In this document: positions 37,791 through 46,282 of the stretch, in pieces
Numbering within the stretch: position 1 is the first letter of the stretch
How the letters are laid out: the number at the start of each line of letters is the position of its first letter
From: Hyphomicrobiales bacterium
GTDB taxonomy: Bacteria; Pseudomonadota; Alphaproteobacteria; Rhizobiales; Rhizobiaceae
Reading direction: 5' to 3'
DNA: 64,000 nucleotides
Assembly: GCA_900467745.1 (NCBI GenBank)
Contig: UBQW01000004.1
Location: 1 to 64,000, forward strand
The notes under the pieces: model-generated
What the model saw: the letters and a program-made list of their open reading frames with translations, nothing else
The model's database searches: none
What the model was told of the DNA's origin: nothing
Program-made: the position numbers and the translations under genes

Positions 37791-38489
37791 ATGTCATCGA
37801 ATTCCGACCGGGTCGATATCGCCCATCGCACCCTGAGACAGGCCATTATCGAGCAGGCGATCAAAGCCGGTACCAAGCTGCCCGAGGATGAGATCGGCAA
37901 GCACTTTTCCATGAGCCGTACTCTGGTACGCGCCGTGCTGGCAAAATTGCAGGCGCAGGGGCTGGTCGATACCTATCACAAACGCACAGCCACGGTCGCT
38001 CAGCCGAGCCTTGAGGAAGCACGCGATGCATTCGCGGTGCGCCGTGCGCTGGAGCGCGAGGTCATGAAGGCGGTGGTCAAGCGCTGGAGCCCCGCCATCG
38101 AGAAGAGCCTGCGCGAACATGTCCAGGAGGAGGAGGGCGCCCATGCCAAGGGCGACGTCCGGCTTTCGACGCGGCTTGCCGGCGAGTTCCATCTGAAGCT
38201 TGCCGACCTTGCGGGCAATGCACTCCTGCAGCGCTATCTCTCCGAACTGGTGTCGCGCTGTTCGCTGATCCTTGCCATGTATAGCCGCCCGCATTCGAGC
38301 GAATGCGCCATCAGCGAGCACTCCGGGCTTATCGCTGCCCTCAAGAAGGGCGATATCGCCGCCGCTGAGCGCTTGATGGATGATCATCTGTCGTCAGTAG
38401 AAAGCCGGGCGCTGTTCGAGGACGAGGCGGCCATTGAGCCTGATCTTGGCTCGATCCTCTCCCGCTTCTCCGCTCGCACCGCGGGCTGA
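37791..38489 (+). CDS. GntR-family regulator (FadR/FCD subfamily)
   Basis: 232 residues. An N-terminal winged helix (TLRQAIIEQAIKAGTKLPED, then EIGKHFSMSRTLVRAVLAKL) is followed by an FCD domain (about 80-215, with LAGEFHLKLADLAGN and SEHSGLIAALKKGD). It immediately precedes the BMP-type ABC transporter and amidohydrolase cluster on the same strand, and palindromes with a GTATAC core flank it on both sides. It probably represses that cluster until a nitrogen compound or its breakdown product binds. Only a weak GAAG precedes the ATG. Confidence 0.88.
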   Translation: MSSNSDRVDIAHRTLRQAIIEQAIKAGTKLPEDEIGKHFSMSRTLVRAVLAKLQAQGLVDTYHKRTATVAQPSLEEARDAFAVRRALEREVMKAVVKRWSPAIEKSLREHVQEEEGAHAKGDVRLSTRLAGEFHLKLADLAGNALLQRYLSELVSRCSLILAMYSRPHSSECAISEHSGLIAALKKGDIAAAERLMDDHLSSVESRALFEDEAAIEPDLGSILSRFSARTAG

Positions 38490-38502
38490 CTGCCGCTTTT
38501 TC

Positions 38503-38520
38503 AATCATGTATACATGATT
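38503..38520. promoter_or_regulatory. 18-bp perfect palindrome, putative GntR operator
   Basis: AATCATGTATACATGATT is a perfect palindrome 13 bases after the GntR stop and 192 bases before the transporter ATPase gene. A one-mismatch copy of its core, ATGTAGACAT, follows at 38530-38539, with centres 23 bases apart (about two helix turns). A third, weaker TGAT-N7-ATCA element lies near 38675-38690. The arrangement fits an operator for the adjacent GntR protein. Confidence 0.65.
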
Positions 38521-38712
38521 TTGCATTTTATGTAGACATGGAGCCAACCGCGACTGCTTGTCGACTTGGGCGCAGCCAGGTGCAACTCGCGTTTTATATC
38601 AATGATTCCATAAATTTAACGCCTCGGCGCATCGTTCGATGCGGCAATCGATACGGACTGGCATCAATGTTGCATACGTGATTATAGAGATCATGTAGCC
38701 AAGATTGTCATC

Positions 38713-40284
38713 ATGCCACATACGATATCGCCACATATCGAACACCGCCTCGAGCTGCGAGGGATCCGCAAGGCCTATCCGGCCGTGGTCGCCAATGACC
38801 GGATCGACCTTTGCGTCCGTCCGGGTGAGATCCACGCCGTCGTCGGCGAAAACGGTGCCGGCAAGTCGACGTTGATGAAGATCATCTACGGCATGGTACC
38901 GCCGGATTCCGGCGAGCTCCTGTGGGATGGGCGCGAGGTTTCGATCGCCTCGCCCGCCGATGCGCAGAAGCTCGGTATCGGCATGGTGTTCCAGCACTTC
39001 GCGCTGTTCGACACGCTCTCGGTGGCGGAAAACATCGCGCTGGCGCTGCCGGGCCGCCCGCCGATCGAACCGCTGTCGAGAGGGATCAACGAAGTCGCCG
39101 CGCGCTATGGCCTGCCGGTAGAGCCGGAGCGGCATATCTACACGATGTCAGTCGGCGAGCGGCAGCGGGTCGAGATCATCCGCGCGCTTTTGCAAAATCC
39201 GCGCCTGCTCATTCTCGACGAGCCGACGTCGGTGCTGACGCCACAGGCCGTCGAAACGCTGTTCGTCACGCTGCGCCAGATCGCGGCCGAGGGATGCAGT
39301 ATTCTCTATATCAGCCACAAGCTGAACGAGATCAGGGATCTCTGCCACACGGCGACGATCCTGCGCGGCGGCCGCGTCACCGGCATGTGCGATCCGAGGC
39401 AGGAAAGCCCGGCGTCGATGGCCCGCATGATGATCGGCGCCGATCTCCCCAGCTTCCGTCATCGCGGCGACACGTCGGCCGGCAAGACACGTCTCAGCGT
39501 GTCCGGTCTGACGCTCCCCACCCAGGACCCGTTCGGAACGGCGCTCAGCGACATCGGCTTTGCGGTGCGCGGCGGCGAGATCCTCGGCATCGCCGGCGTC
39601 TCGGGCAATGGTCAGCGGGAACTGCTGGCCGCACTCTCCGGCGAAACACCGCTCTCGAACGCCGACACGATCACCATCGACGGCAAGCCGGCGGGCCATC
39701 GCGACCCAGCCGGCCGGCGGCGGCTTGGCCTGTGCTCCGTTCCCGAGGATCGGCTGAAGCAGGGCTCGGTCCCCTCGCTGCCGCTCCTGGAGAACGTGCT
39801 GCTCACCGCCAATCGCAACGGCGCTATTCGCACCGGCCTCATCCGCTTCGATCGCGTTAAGGCATATGCCGAGCGCTGCATTCAGGCCTTTGACGTCAGG
39901 ACGCCAGGCGCCCAGGCGCGGGCCGGCAGCCTGTCCGGCGGCAATCTTCAGAAGTTCATCATCGGCCGCGAGATCCTGCAGGAGCCGGGCGTGCTGATCG
40001 TGTCGCAGCCGACCTGGGGTGTGGACGTCGGAGCGGCACTCATCATCCGCCAGGCGCTGCTCGACCTGCGCGATCGGGGTGCGGCGATCGTCGTCATCTC
40101 CGAGGAACTCGACGAACTCTTCGAGATCTCCGACAAAATCGCCGTCATAGCCGGCGGCCGGCTGACGGCGGCCATACCGATTGCCGAGGCAAACCGCGAT
40201 GCGATCGGCATTGCCATGTCCGGCCAAAGTGCCGGCGACGAGCCAGACGAACGCGCCAGCAAGGAGCTTGCCCATGCGCTTTGA
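38713..40284 (+). CDS. ABC transporter ATP-binding protein, nucleoside/BMP-system type
   Basis: 523 residues with two nucleotide-binding domains. First: Walker A GENGAGKST, MSVGERQ signature, LILDEPTSVL. Second: degenerate P-loop (AGVSGNGQRELL), SLSGGNLQK, and LIVSQPTWGVD where the Walker B Glu is replaced by Gln. These are features of the ATPases that partner BMP-family binding proteins (nucleoside importers). The permease gene overlaps its end by 11 bases. No strong ribosome site precedes the ATG. Confidence 0.9.
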   Translation: MPHTISPHIEHRLELRGIRKAYPAVVANDRIDLCVRPGEIHAVVGENGAGKSTLMKIIYGMVPPDSGELLWDGREVSIASPADAQKLGIGMVFQHFALFDTLSVAENIALALPGRPPIEPLSRGINEVAARYGLPVEPERHIYTMSVGERQRVEIIRALLQNPRLLILDEPTSVLTPQAVETLFVTLRQIAAEGCSILYISHKLNEIRDLCHTATILRGGRVTGMCDPRQESPASMARMMIGADLPSFRHRGDTSAGKTRLSVSGLTLPTQDPFGTALSDIGFAVRGGEILGIAGVSGNGQRELLAALSGETPLSNADTITIDGKPAGHRDPAGRRRLGLCSVPEDRLKQGSVPSLPLLENVLLTANRNGAIRTGLIRFDRVKAYAERCIQAFDVRTPGAQARAGSLSGGNLQKFIIGREILQEPGVLIVSQPTWGVDVGAALIIRQALLDLRDRGAAIVVISEELDELFEISDKIAVIAGGRLTAAIPIAEANRDAIGIAMSGQSAGDEPDERASKELAHAL

Positions 40285-41350
40285 ACCGCGCCCCAATCCC
40301 TCGCGCATCATGATCCTGATGTCGCCGGTCATCGCGATCGCGCTGACGTCGATCGTCGCCATGGCGCTCTTCGCGCTCGCCGGCCAGAACCCACTTGCAG
40401 CGCTGATCACCTTCCTGTCCGCGCCACTCGCAGATCTTTACGGCTTCGGCGAGTTGCTGATCAAGGCCGCCCCTCTGGTACTGATCGGCGTCGGGCTCGC
40501 AATCGGCTTTCGCGCCGGGATCTGGAATGTCGGCGCCGAAGGGCAGCTGACCGTAGGCGTCATCTTCGCCGGTTATGTCGCGCTGAAGTTTGGGCCGACC
40601 GGCGGTTGGTGGGTTCTGCCCTTGATGGTGATCGCCGGCGCCGTTGGCGGCATCTTCTGGGCAGCCATCCCGGCGCTGTTGCGCGTCAAGTTCAACGCCA
40701 GCGAAATCCTCGTAAGCCTGATGTTGAACTACGTCGCGGCCCTTTGGCTGTCCTGGCTGATCTTCGGCCTCTGGCGCGATCCGGCTGGGTTCAACTTCCC
40801 GCAATCGGAACCGCTGTCGCCGGATGCCCTCTTCCCGATCCTGATCGCAGACACGCGCGCCAATGTCAGCGTGCTCTTCGCGCTCGGGGCGGTCATCGTG
40901 GGATGGCTGTTCATGAACCGCAGCTTCGCAGGCTTCCAGCTCAAGGTCACTGGCCTCTCCGAAGGCGCCGCGCGCTATGCCGGCTTCGGCGTCAGCCGTG
41001 CGGTCTGGATCGGCATGCTGGCAAGCGGTGCGGCGGCCGGCATCGCAGGCGTCGGCGAGATCGCCGGCCCGCTTGCCCAGATCTTCCCGACTGCCTCGCC
41101 CGGCTATGGCTACGCGGCGATCATCGTTGCCTTTCTCGGGCGGCTGCACCCGGTGGGCATCCTGCTCTCCGGCCTCTTGATGGCGCTGCTCTACCTCTCG
41201 GGCGATGTCGCGCAGATGTCGCTCGGCATGCCGTCCTCGATCACCGGCCTGCTGCAGAGCACGCTGCTGTTCTTCGTGCTGACGACGGATGTCTTCATTC
41301 AATACCGCATCCGCTTTCAGTCCTCCAACCGGCAGGGAGCCGCCGCCTGA
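40274..41350 (+). CDS. ABC transporter permease 1, nucleoside/BMP-system type
   Basis: 358 residues from the ATG at 40274, with AAGGAG 8 bases upstream inside the ATPase gene. It has about ten hydrophobic segments and the class motif GFRAGIWNVGAEGQLTVGVIFAG, which marks the first of the two permeases in nucleoside-type importers, plus GLSEGAARYAGFGVSRAVWIGM later. The second permease starts at its stop codon (TGATG). Confidence 0.9.
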   Translation: MRFEPRPNPSRIMILMSPVIAIALTSIVAMALFALAGQNPLAALITFLSAPLADLYGFGELLIKAAPLVLIGVGLAIGFRAGIWNVGAEGQLTVGVIFAGYVALKFGPTGGWWVLPLMVIAGAVGGIFWAAIPALLRVKFNASEILVSLMLNYVAALWLSWLIFGLWRDPAGFNFPQSEPLSPDALFPILIADTRANVSVLFALGAVIVGWLFMNRSFAGFQLKVTGLSEGAARYAGFGVSRAVWIGMLASGAAAGIAGVGEIAGPLAQIFPTASPGYGYAAIIVAFLGRLHPVGILLSGLLMALLYLSGDVAQMSLGMPSSITGLLQSTLLFFVLTTDVFIQYRIRFQSSNRQGAAA

Positions 41351-42270
41351 TGGATCAGTTCCTTCCCATTCTTGTGGCCACGCTCGTTGCCGGCACGCCC
41401 CTGATCTATGCAGCACTCGGCGAACTCGTCGCCGAACGCTCCGGCGTGCTGAACATGGGCGTCGAGGGCATGATGGTCATCGGCGCGGTGATCGCCTTCA
41501 TCGTCATGATGGCAACGGGCAGTCTGTGGCTCGCCGTAGTCGCAGCCATGCTGGCGGCCATGCTGCTCGCCCTCATGTTCGCGGTTCTTGCCGTCGGCTT
41601 CCGCGCCAACCAGATCGCGGTCGGGCTTGCGTTGACGATCTTCGGCACCAGCCTGGCCTCGTTCATCGGCAAGCCCTACATCGGCATGGCGATCGTGATC
41701 GAGCCGTCGGGGGCATCAAGGCTTGCCGCGAAAATCCCGTTGCTCGGCGTGGTTCTCGGCCAGCTTCATCCGCTGACGTGGCTGTCCTGGGCCTTCTTCG
41801 CCGGCGTCTGGTATTTCCTCAACCGCAGCCGCAGCGGGCTTATCCTGCGCGCCGTCGGTGAATCGCCCACATCTGCGCATGCGCTCGGCTATCCCGTCAA
41901 CACGATCCGCTACCTGGCCACTCTGTTCGGCGGTGCCAGCGCCGGCATCGCGGGCGCCTATGTCTCGATCGTCTATACCTCGCTGTGGACCGAGGGATTG
42001 ATCGCCGGGCGCGGTTGGATCGCGGTGGCGCTGGTCGTCTTTTCCACCTGGCGGGCGGGGCGCTGCTTCCTTGGCGCTTATCTCTTCGGCGGCGCCACCA
42101 TCGCGCAGCTCTTTGCCCAGAGCGCCGGCATCGGCCTGCCGTCCGAGCTCATGTCCGCCCTTCCCTATCTCGTCACCATCGTCGTGCTGGTGCTGATCTC
42201 GCGCAACGCCGCGCTGATGCGCCTCAACGTCCCCGCTTCCCTCGGCAAGCCATTTGCCGCCGAGGGCTGA
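41350..42270 (+). CDS. ABC transporter permease 2, nucleoside/BMP-system type
   Basis: 306 residues, overlapping the previous stop by one base. The motif ALGELVAERSGVLNMGVEGMMVIG near residue 22 and an AVGESPTSAHALGYPVNTIRY loop are typical of the shorter permease of this transporter class. It probably forms a heterodimer with permease 1. The binding-protein gene follows after 46 bases. Confidence 0.9.
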   Translation: MDQFLPILVATLVAGTPLIYAALGELVAERSGVLNMGVEGMMVIGAVIAFIVMMATGSLWLAVVAAMLAAMLLALMFAVLAVGFRANQIAVGLALTIFGTSLASFIGKPYIGMAIVIEPSGASRLAAKIPLLGVVLGQLHPLTWLSWAFFAGVWYFLNRSRSGLILRAVGESPTSAHALGYPVNTIRYLATLFGGASAGIAGAYVSIVYTSLWTEGLIAGRGWIAVALVVFSTWRAGRCFLGAYLFGGATIAQLFAQSAGIGLPSELMSALPYLVTIVVLVLISRNAALMRLNVPASLGKPFAAEG

Positions 42271-42316
42271 AACATCTGTCCATCATCCAGATCAAACATC
42301 AACAGAGGGAACCGAA

Positions 42317-43417
42317 ATGACCACATTTTCCAGACGCGACTTCCTGAGAACCAGCGCCGCCGGCGCGCTTGCGATTGGCGCCGGCGCCAGACCGCTTTTC
42401 GCCGCCGAAGAGCCGCTCAAGGTCGGCGTCATCCACATGGGCGCCATCTCCGATACCGGCTGGGAATACTTCCAGGCTAACGCCTGGAAATCGCTTGAAA
42501 AGGAATTCGGCGACAAGGTGAAGGTAACGGTGCTCGAAAACATCGCACAGGTTCAGGATTGCGAGCGCCTGTTCCGCCAGCTTTCCGCACAGGGCAACAA
42601 GCTGATCTTCGGCACCACCTTCTCGCAATATGCCTCGCTGAAGAAACTGGCTCCGATGTTGCCCAAGTCGCATTTCGAATGCTGCGCCGGCATCGAGGCG
42701 GGCAACAATCTCGGCGTCTTCGAAGCCCGCCACTATGAGGGCACCTACCTCACTGGTATCGCCGCCGGCCGCACCACCAAGACCAACGTTCTCGGCTGGG
42801 TCGGCGCCTTCCCGGTGCCGCAGGTCATCTACAGCCTGAACGCCTTCCTGCTCGGCGCCCGCTCGGTCAACCCCGACGTGACGCTGAAAGTTGTCTGGGC
42901 CAATGCCTGGGTCGATCCCGGCAAGGAAAAGGACGCCGTCGCGGCACTGATCGCGCAGGGCGCAGATGTCATCTCCGGCAGCCCCAACACGCCGGTGCAG
43001 GGACTGGCCGCCGAGGAGAAAGGCGTCTGGTCGATCGGCTCGACCGGCGATTTCTCCGCCTATGTAAAGAAGAAGCAGCTGGTTTCTTTCGAACTGGATT
43101 GGAGTGCCGCCCATATCAACGCCGCCAAGGCCGTCATGGCCGGCGACTGGAAGGCGGAAAGCCGCTGGCTGGGTCTCGGGCCGGGCGGCTACGTCAAGAT
43201 GACGACGAGCAATCCGGAACTGCCGGAATCGGTCGCCGCCGAAATGAAGGCCGCCGAAGCCGCGATCATCAGTGGGAAGCTGAAGCTCTTTGCCGGCGAG
43301 ATCAAGGATCAGAAGGGTGATGTGAAGGTCGCCAAGGGTCAGGAACTCGCCGATGCCGACATCAAGGGCATGACCTGGCTGATCGAAGGCGTGCAGGGCA
43401 CCCTGCCGCAGAACTGA
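42317..43417 (+). CDS. BMP-family (Med/PnrA-like) substrate-binding protein with Tat leader
   Basis: 366 residues with a GAGGGA ribosome site. A canonical twin-arginine leader (SRRDFLRTSAAG, Arg6-Arg7) ends near FAAEEP. The mature part is a basic membrane protein (BMP) type binder: KVGVIHMGAISDTGWEYFQA, IFGTTFSQYASLKKLA, and GVWSIGSTGDFS. BMP binders usually take purine nucleosides or similar compounds. Together with the ATPase and two permeases it makes a complete importer. A hairpin 32 bases after its stop may protect the upstream message. Confidence 0.9.
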   Translation: MTTFSRRDFLRTSAAGALAIGAGARPLFAAEEPLKVGVIHMGAISDTGWEYFQANAWKSLEKEFGDKVKVTVLENIAQVQDCERLFRQLSAQGNKLIFGTTFSQYASLKKLAPMLPKSHFECCAGIEAGNNLGVFEARHYEGTYLTGIAAGRTTKTNVLGWVGAFPVPQVIYSLNAFLLGARSVNPDVTLKVVWANAWVDPGKEKDAVAALIAQGADVISGSPNTPVQGLAAEEKGVWSIGSTGDFSAYVKKKQLVSFELDWSAAHINAAKAVMAGDWKAESRWLGLGPGGYVKMTTSNPELPESVAAEMKAAEAAIISGKLKLFAGEIKDQKGDVKVAKGQELADADIKGMTWLIEGVQGTLPQN

Positions 43418-43448
43418 TCGGTGCTGCGCCGACAACACGACATCGCTT

Positions 43449-43465
43449 CTCCCCTGACTGGGGAG
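43449..43465 (+). other. Intercistronic hairpin after binding-protein gene
   Basis: CTCCCC (43449-43454) pairs with GGGGAG (43460-43465) around a 5-base loop, with no U run. Hairpins of this kind after binding-protein genes often stabilise the upstream message rather than end transcription, so the amidohydrolase downstream may still be in the operon. Confidence 0.4.
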
Positions 43466-43511
43466 GAGCATCGCAAATGACGATAGAACAAAGACATCAA
43501 GGGAGACCCCG

Positions 43512-44705
43512 GTGACCGAAACACTGTTCACGAACGCCAAGCTGGCCGATGGCTCGCTCAACGACATCCTCGTCTCGGACGGCCGCATCTCGGCAATCAA
43601 CAAGGCCGGCACGAGCACGACCGCCGCCAAGACCGTCGACATTGCCGGCGCGCTTCTGGTCCCAAGTTTCGTCGAGGGGCACATCCATCTCGACACCAGC
43701 TTCTACGGCGACAAGTGGATTCCGCACAAAGCCTGCACCAACGGCTTTGACGTGCATGAGCGCGTCGCCTTCCAGGCCGAGAACATGGCGGCCGCAGCAC
43801 CGATGGACGAGCGCGCCCGCAAGCAGCTCGACCTCTGCATCGCAAACGGCGCGCTGCAGATGCGCAGCCATGTGATGGTCGACGGCTCGGTGGGGCTGAA
43901 ATCGCTGGAGACAATTCTTGCCGTACGCGAAGCCTACAAGGATATCATCGACATACAGCTCGTTGCGTTTCCGCAGAGCGGCATTCTGAAAAGCCCCGGC
44001 ACGCCTGAACTGATGGAAGAGGCGATGGGCATGGGCGCCGATCTGGTCGGCGGGCTTGATCCGCTCTCCTTCGACCGCGACATCAAGGGACATCTCGATG
44101 TGGTCTTCGGCATTGCCGAAAAGCGCGGCGTCGATGTCGATATCCACCTCCACGACGCCGGCACGATGGGCGCGATGACCATCGAGGAAATCTGCGCCCG
44201 CACGACGGCGCTCGGCATGCAGGGCCATGTCGCCGTCAGCCACGCCTATGGCCTCGGCGATCTCGGACCCGATGCGATGAAGAAGATCGCCGCACTCATT
44301 GCGAAGAGCGGTGTCGCAATCATGACCAACGCGCCGGGCAACCACAACTTCCCGCCGGTCGCGCTGCTGCGGGCGGCCGGCGTCACCGTCTTCTCGGGCA
44401 ACGACAATATCCGCGATTCCTGGTGGCCCTTCGGCGATGGCGACATGCTGCGCCGCGCCGAAATCATCGCCTATCGCTCCGGTTTCTACACGGATACGGA
44501 ACTCGCCGCCGCTTTCGACGTGGTGACTGCAGGCGGCGCCAAGGCGCTCAACCTCGAAGGCTATGGCATCGCCATCGGCGCAAAAGCCGATTTCGTGACG
44601 CTCGCGGCCGAGCATATCCCGGAAGCCGTCGTCGCCATTCCGAAGCCGCGCCGCGTCTTCAAGGAAGGCCGGCTAGTTGCCGAGAACGGAGCCGTGGTCC
44701 GCTGA
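43512..44705 (+). CDS. Amidohydrolase of the cytosine deaminase family (1)
   Basis: The start is GTG at 43512 behind GGGAG (397 residues). The metal-dependent hydrolase core is visible: HIH at residues 57-59, HLH at 212-214, His244 in SHAYGLG, and Asp298 in GNDNIRDSWWPFGDGDML, equivalent to the metal-binding Asp of bacterial cytosine deaminase; the neighbouring Asp of that enzyme is Asn here. It has no signal peptide. It lies directly behind the BMP-type importer, so it probably deaminates or opens the imported ring. Substrate unknown; cytosine is not a safe assumption. Confidence 0.85.
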   Translation: MTETLFTNAKLADGSLNDILVSDGRISAINKAGTSTTAAKTVDIAGALLVPSFVEGHIHLDTSFYGDKWIPHKACTNGFDVHERVAFQAENMAAAAPMDERARKQLDLCIANGALQMRSHVMVDGSVGLKSLETILAVREAYKDIIDIQLVAFPQSGILKSPGTPELMEEAMGMGADLVGGLDPLSFDRDIKGHLDVVFGIAEKRGVDVDIHLHDAGTMGAMTIEEICARTTALGMQGHVAVSHAYGLGDLGPDAMKKIAALIAKSGVAIMTNAPGNHNFPPVALLRAAGVTVFSGNDNIRDSWWPFGDGDMLRRAEIIAYRSGFYTDTELAAAFDVVTAGGAKALNLEGYGIAIGAKADFVTLAAEHIPEAVVAIPKPRRVFKEGRLVAENGAVVR

Positions 44706-46282
44706 TGAACTATCGGAGCCGGCAGACCGAAACAGCTGTCGCACAATCGCGCGACGGCATGGTGACCACGCCGCATTGGGCGGCGAGCGAGGCTGGCGCC
44801 AAGGTGCTGGCGCGCGGCGGCAATGCGATCGAAGCGCTGGTCGCCGCGGGTGCCGCGCTCGCCGTCACCTACCCGCATTTCTGCGGTCTCGGTGGCGACG
44901 CCGTCTGGATGGTTTGCGACCAGGATGGCGACGCGCGGACCTTCCTCGGCATCGGTCAGGCTGCCGCGAAGGCCGAGATCAACGGCCCGATCCCGCCACG
45001 CGGTCCGGCCTCGACGCTGACGACCGCCTGCCTGGTCGATAGCTGGGAGAAGGTGCTCGATCACTCCACCACGGTATGGGGTGGCTCCGAGCAACTTGCT
45101 GCATTGCTCGACGATGCCATCACGCTCGCCGAGGACGGCTTTGCCGTCAGCCCGTCGCAGACATTCTGGCACGATTTCCGCGCGGGCGAATCCGAGACAT
45201 GGCCGGGCTTTCGCGACCTCTTCCAGCGCGACGGCATCCAGCGCCAGCCGGCTTTGGCGCAAACCCTCAAGGCCATCGCTGAAAATGGCGCCAGAGAATT
45301 CTACGAGGGCGCGTTGGCAGACCGTATAGCTTGCGGCCTTGCCGCCGTAGGCTCTCCGCTGACGGCCGCCGATCTCGTGGCAACGCGGACGCGTATCGTC
45401 GATCCGGTGCGGCTCGGCTATGGTGACACCGTTCTGCTAGCGCCACCGCCGCCGACGCAGGGCGTTACCACCCTTGGCATCATGGCTGTGCTTGCCCAGC
45501 TGGCGCCCAAGGATAAGGCACCTGAGAGCGCTGCCTATTACCATGCGCTTGTGGAATCCGTGAAACAGGCTTTCCTTGATCGTCACCTGATCGCGGATCC
45601 GGAGTTTGGCGACGATGCCACGAAAATGCTTCTCGATCCTGCGCGCCTGGCCGCCAAGGCTGCGGCGATCGACCCCAGCCGCGCCGCCGAGTGGCCCGCC
45701 CCCTACAGGCAGGGCGACACGGCGCTTTTGGCTGCCGTCGATGCCGAAGGCCGCGCCGCCTGCCTGCTGCAAAGCATCTATTTTGATTGGGGTAGCGGCG
45801 TGGTTGCCGGCGACACCGGCATTCTATGGCAAAACCGGGGTGCGGCCTTCAGCGTCGATCCAGCAAGCCCGAATTGCATTCAGCCAGGCAAGCGACCCTT
45901 TTACACACTGAACCCCGGCCTCGCGCTCAAGGATGGGCGCCCGCATCTGGTCTATGGAACACAGGGGGCCGATGGCCAGCCGCAGACACTGGCGCTACTG
46001 CTCAGTCTGCTGATTGACCATGGCCTTGACCCGTTGGCGGCCCTTTCGAGACCACGCTTCCTGCTCGGCCGCACCTTCTCGGATAGTCGTGACAACCTGA
46101 AGCTTGAGGAGAATATCGGCGCAGATACGCTGGCAGCACTCAGCGCCATGGGCCACGAAGTCGCGACAATAGGCCCGCTCAGCCCGCTTGGTGGCCAAGC
46201 AGGGCTCATCCGCATCCACGAAGACGGACGAATGGAAGCTGCGCACGACCCTCGCAGCGATGGCGGAGCCATCGGTCTATGA
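44705..46282 (+). CDS. Gamma-glutamyltransferase-family Ntn hydrolase, cytoplasmic (oxamate amidohydrolase-like)
   Basis: 525 residues, starting in the stop of the previous gene (TGATG). The fold motifs are TTPHWAASEAGAKVLARGGNAIEA at the start and a late YGTQGADGQPQTL. The likely nucleophile after self-cleavage is Thr339 in GDTALLAAVD, where classical enzymes have TTHYSVVD; the second Thr and the His are Ala and Leu here. There is no signal peptide, unlike periplasmic glutathione-degrading enzymes, which resembles HpxW-type oxamate amidohydrolases of purine use. It is sandwiched between two amidohydrolases, so a C-N bond in the same route is the likely target. Confidence 0.82.
   Translation: MNYRSRQTETAVAQSRDGMVTTPHWAASEAGAKVLARGGNAIEALVAAGAALAVTYPHFCGLGGDAVWMVCDQDGDARTFLGIGQAAAKAEINGPIPPRGPASTLTTACLVDSWEKVLDHSTTVWGGSEQLAALLDDAITLAEDGFAVSPSQTFWHDFRAGESETWPGFRDLFQRDGIQRQPALAQTLKAIAENGAREFYEGALADRIACGLAAVGSPLTAADLVATRTRIVDPVRLGYGDTVLLAPPPPTQGVTTLGIMAVLAQLAPKDKAPESAAYYHALVESVKQAFLDRHLIADPEFGDDATKMLLDPARLAAKAAAIDPSRAAEWPAPYRQGDTALLAAVDAEGRAACLLQSIYFDWGSGVVAGDTGILWQNRGAAFSVDPASPNCIQPGKRPFYTLNPGLALKDGRPHLVYGTQGADGQPQTLALLLSLLIDHGLDPLAALSRPRFLLGRTFSDSRDNLKLEENIGADTLAALSAMGHEVATIGPLSPLGGQAGLIRIHEDGRMEAAHDPRSDGGAIGL

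Noticed and set aside
39148..44615. Several antisense frames of 370 to 465 codons across the BMP transporter and amidohydrolase genes
   Set aside because: All are opposite genes with full motif sets, and their translations have biased composition and no recognisable domain.
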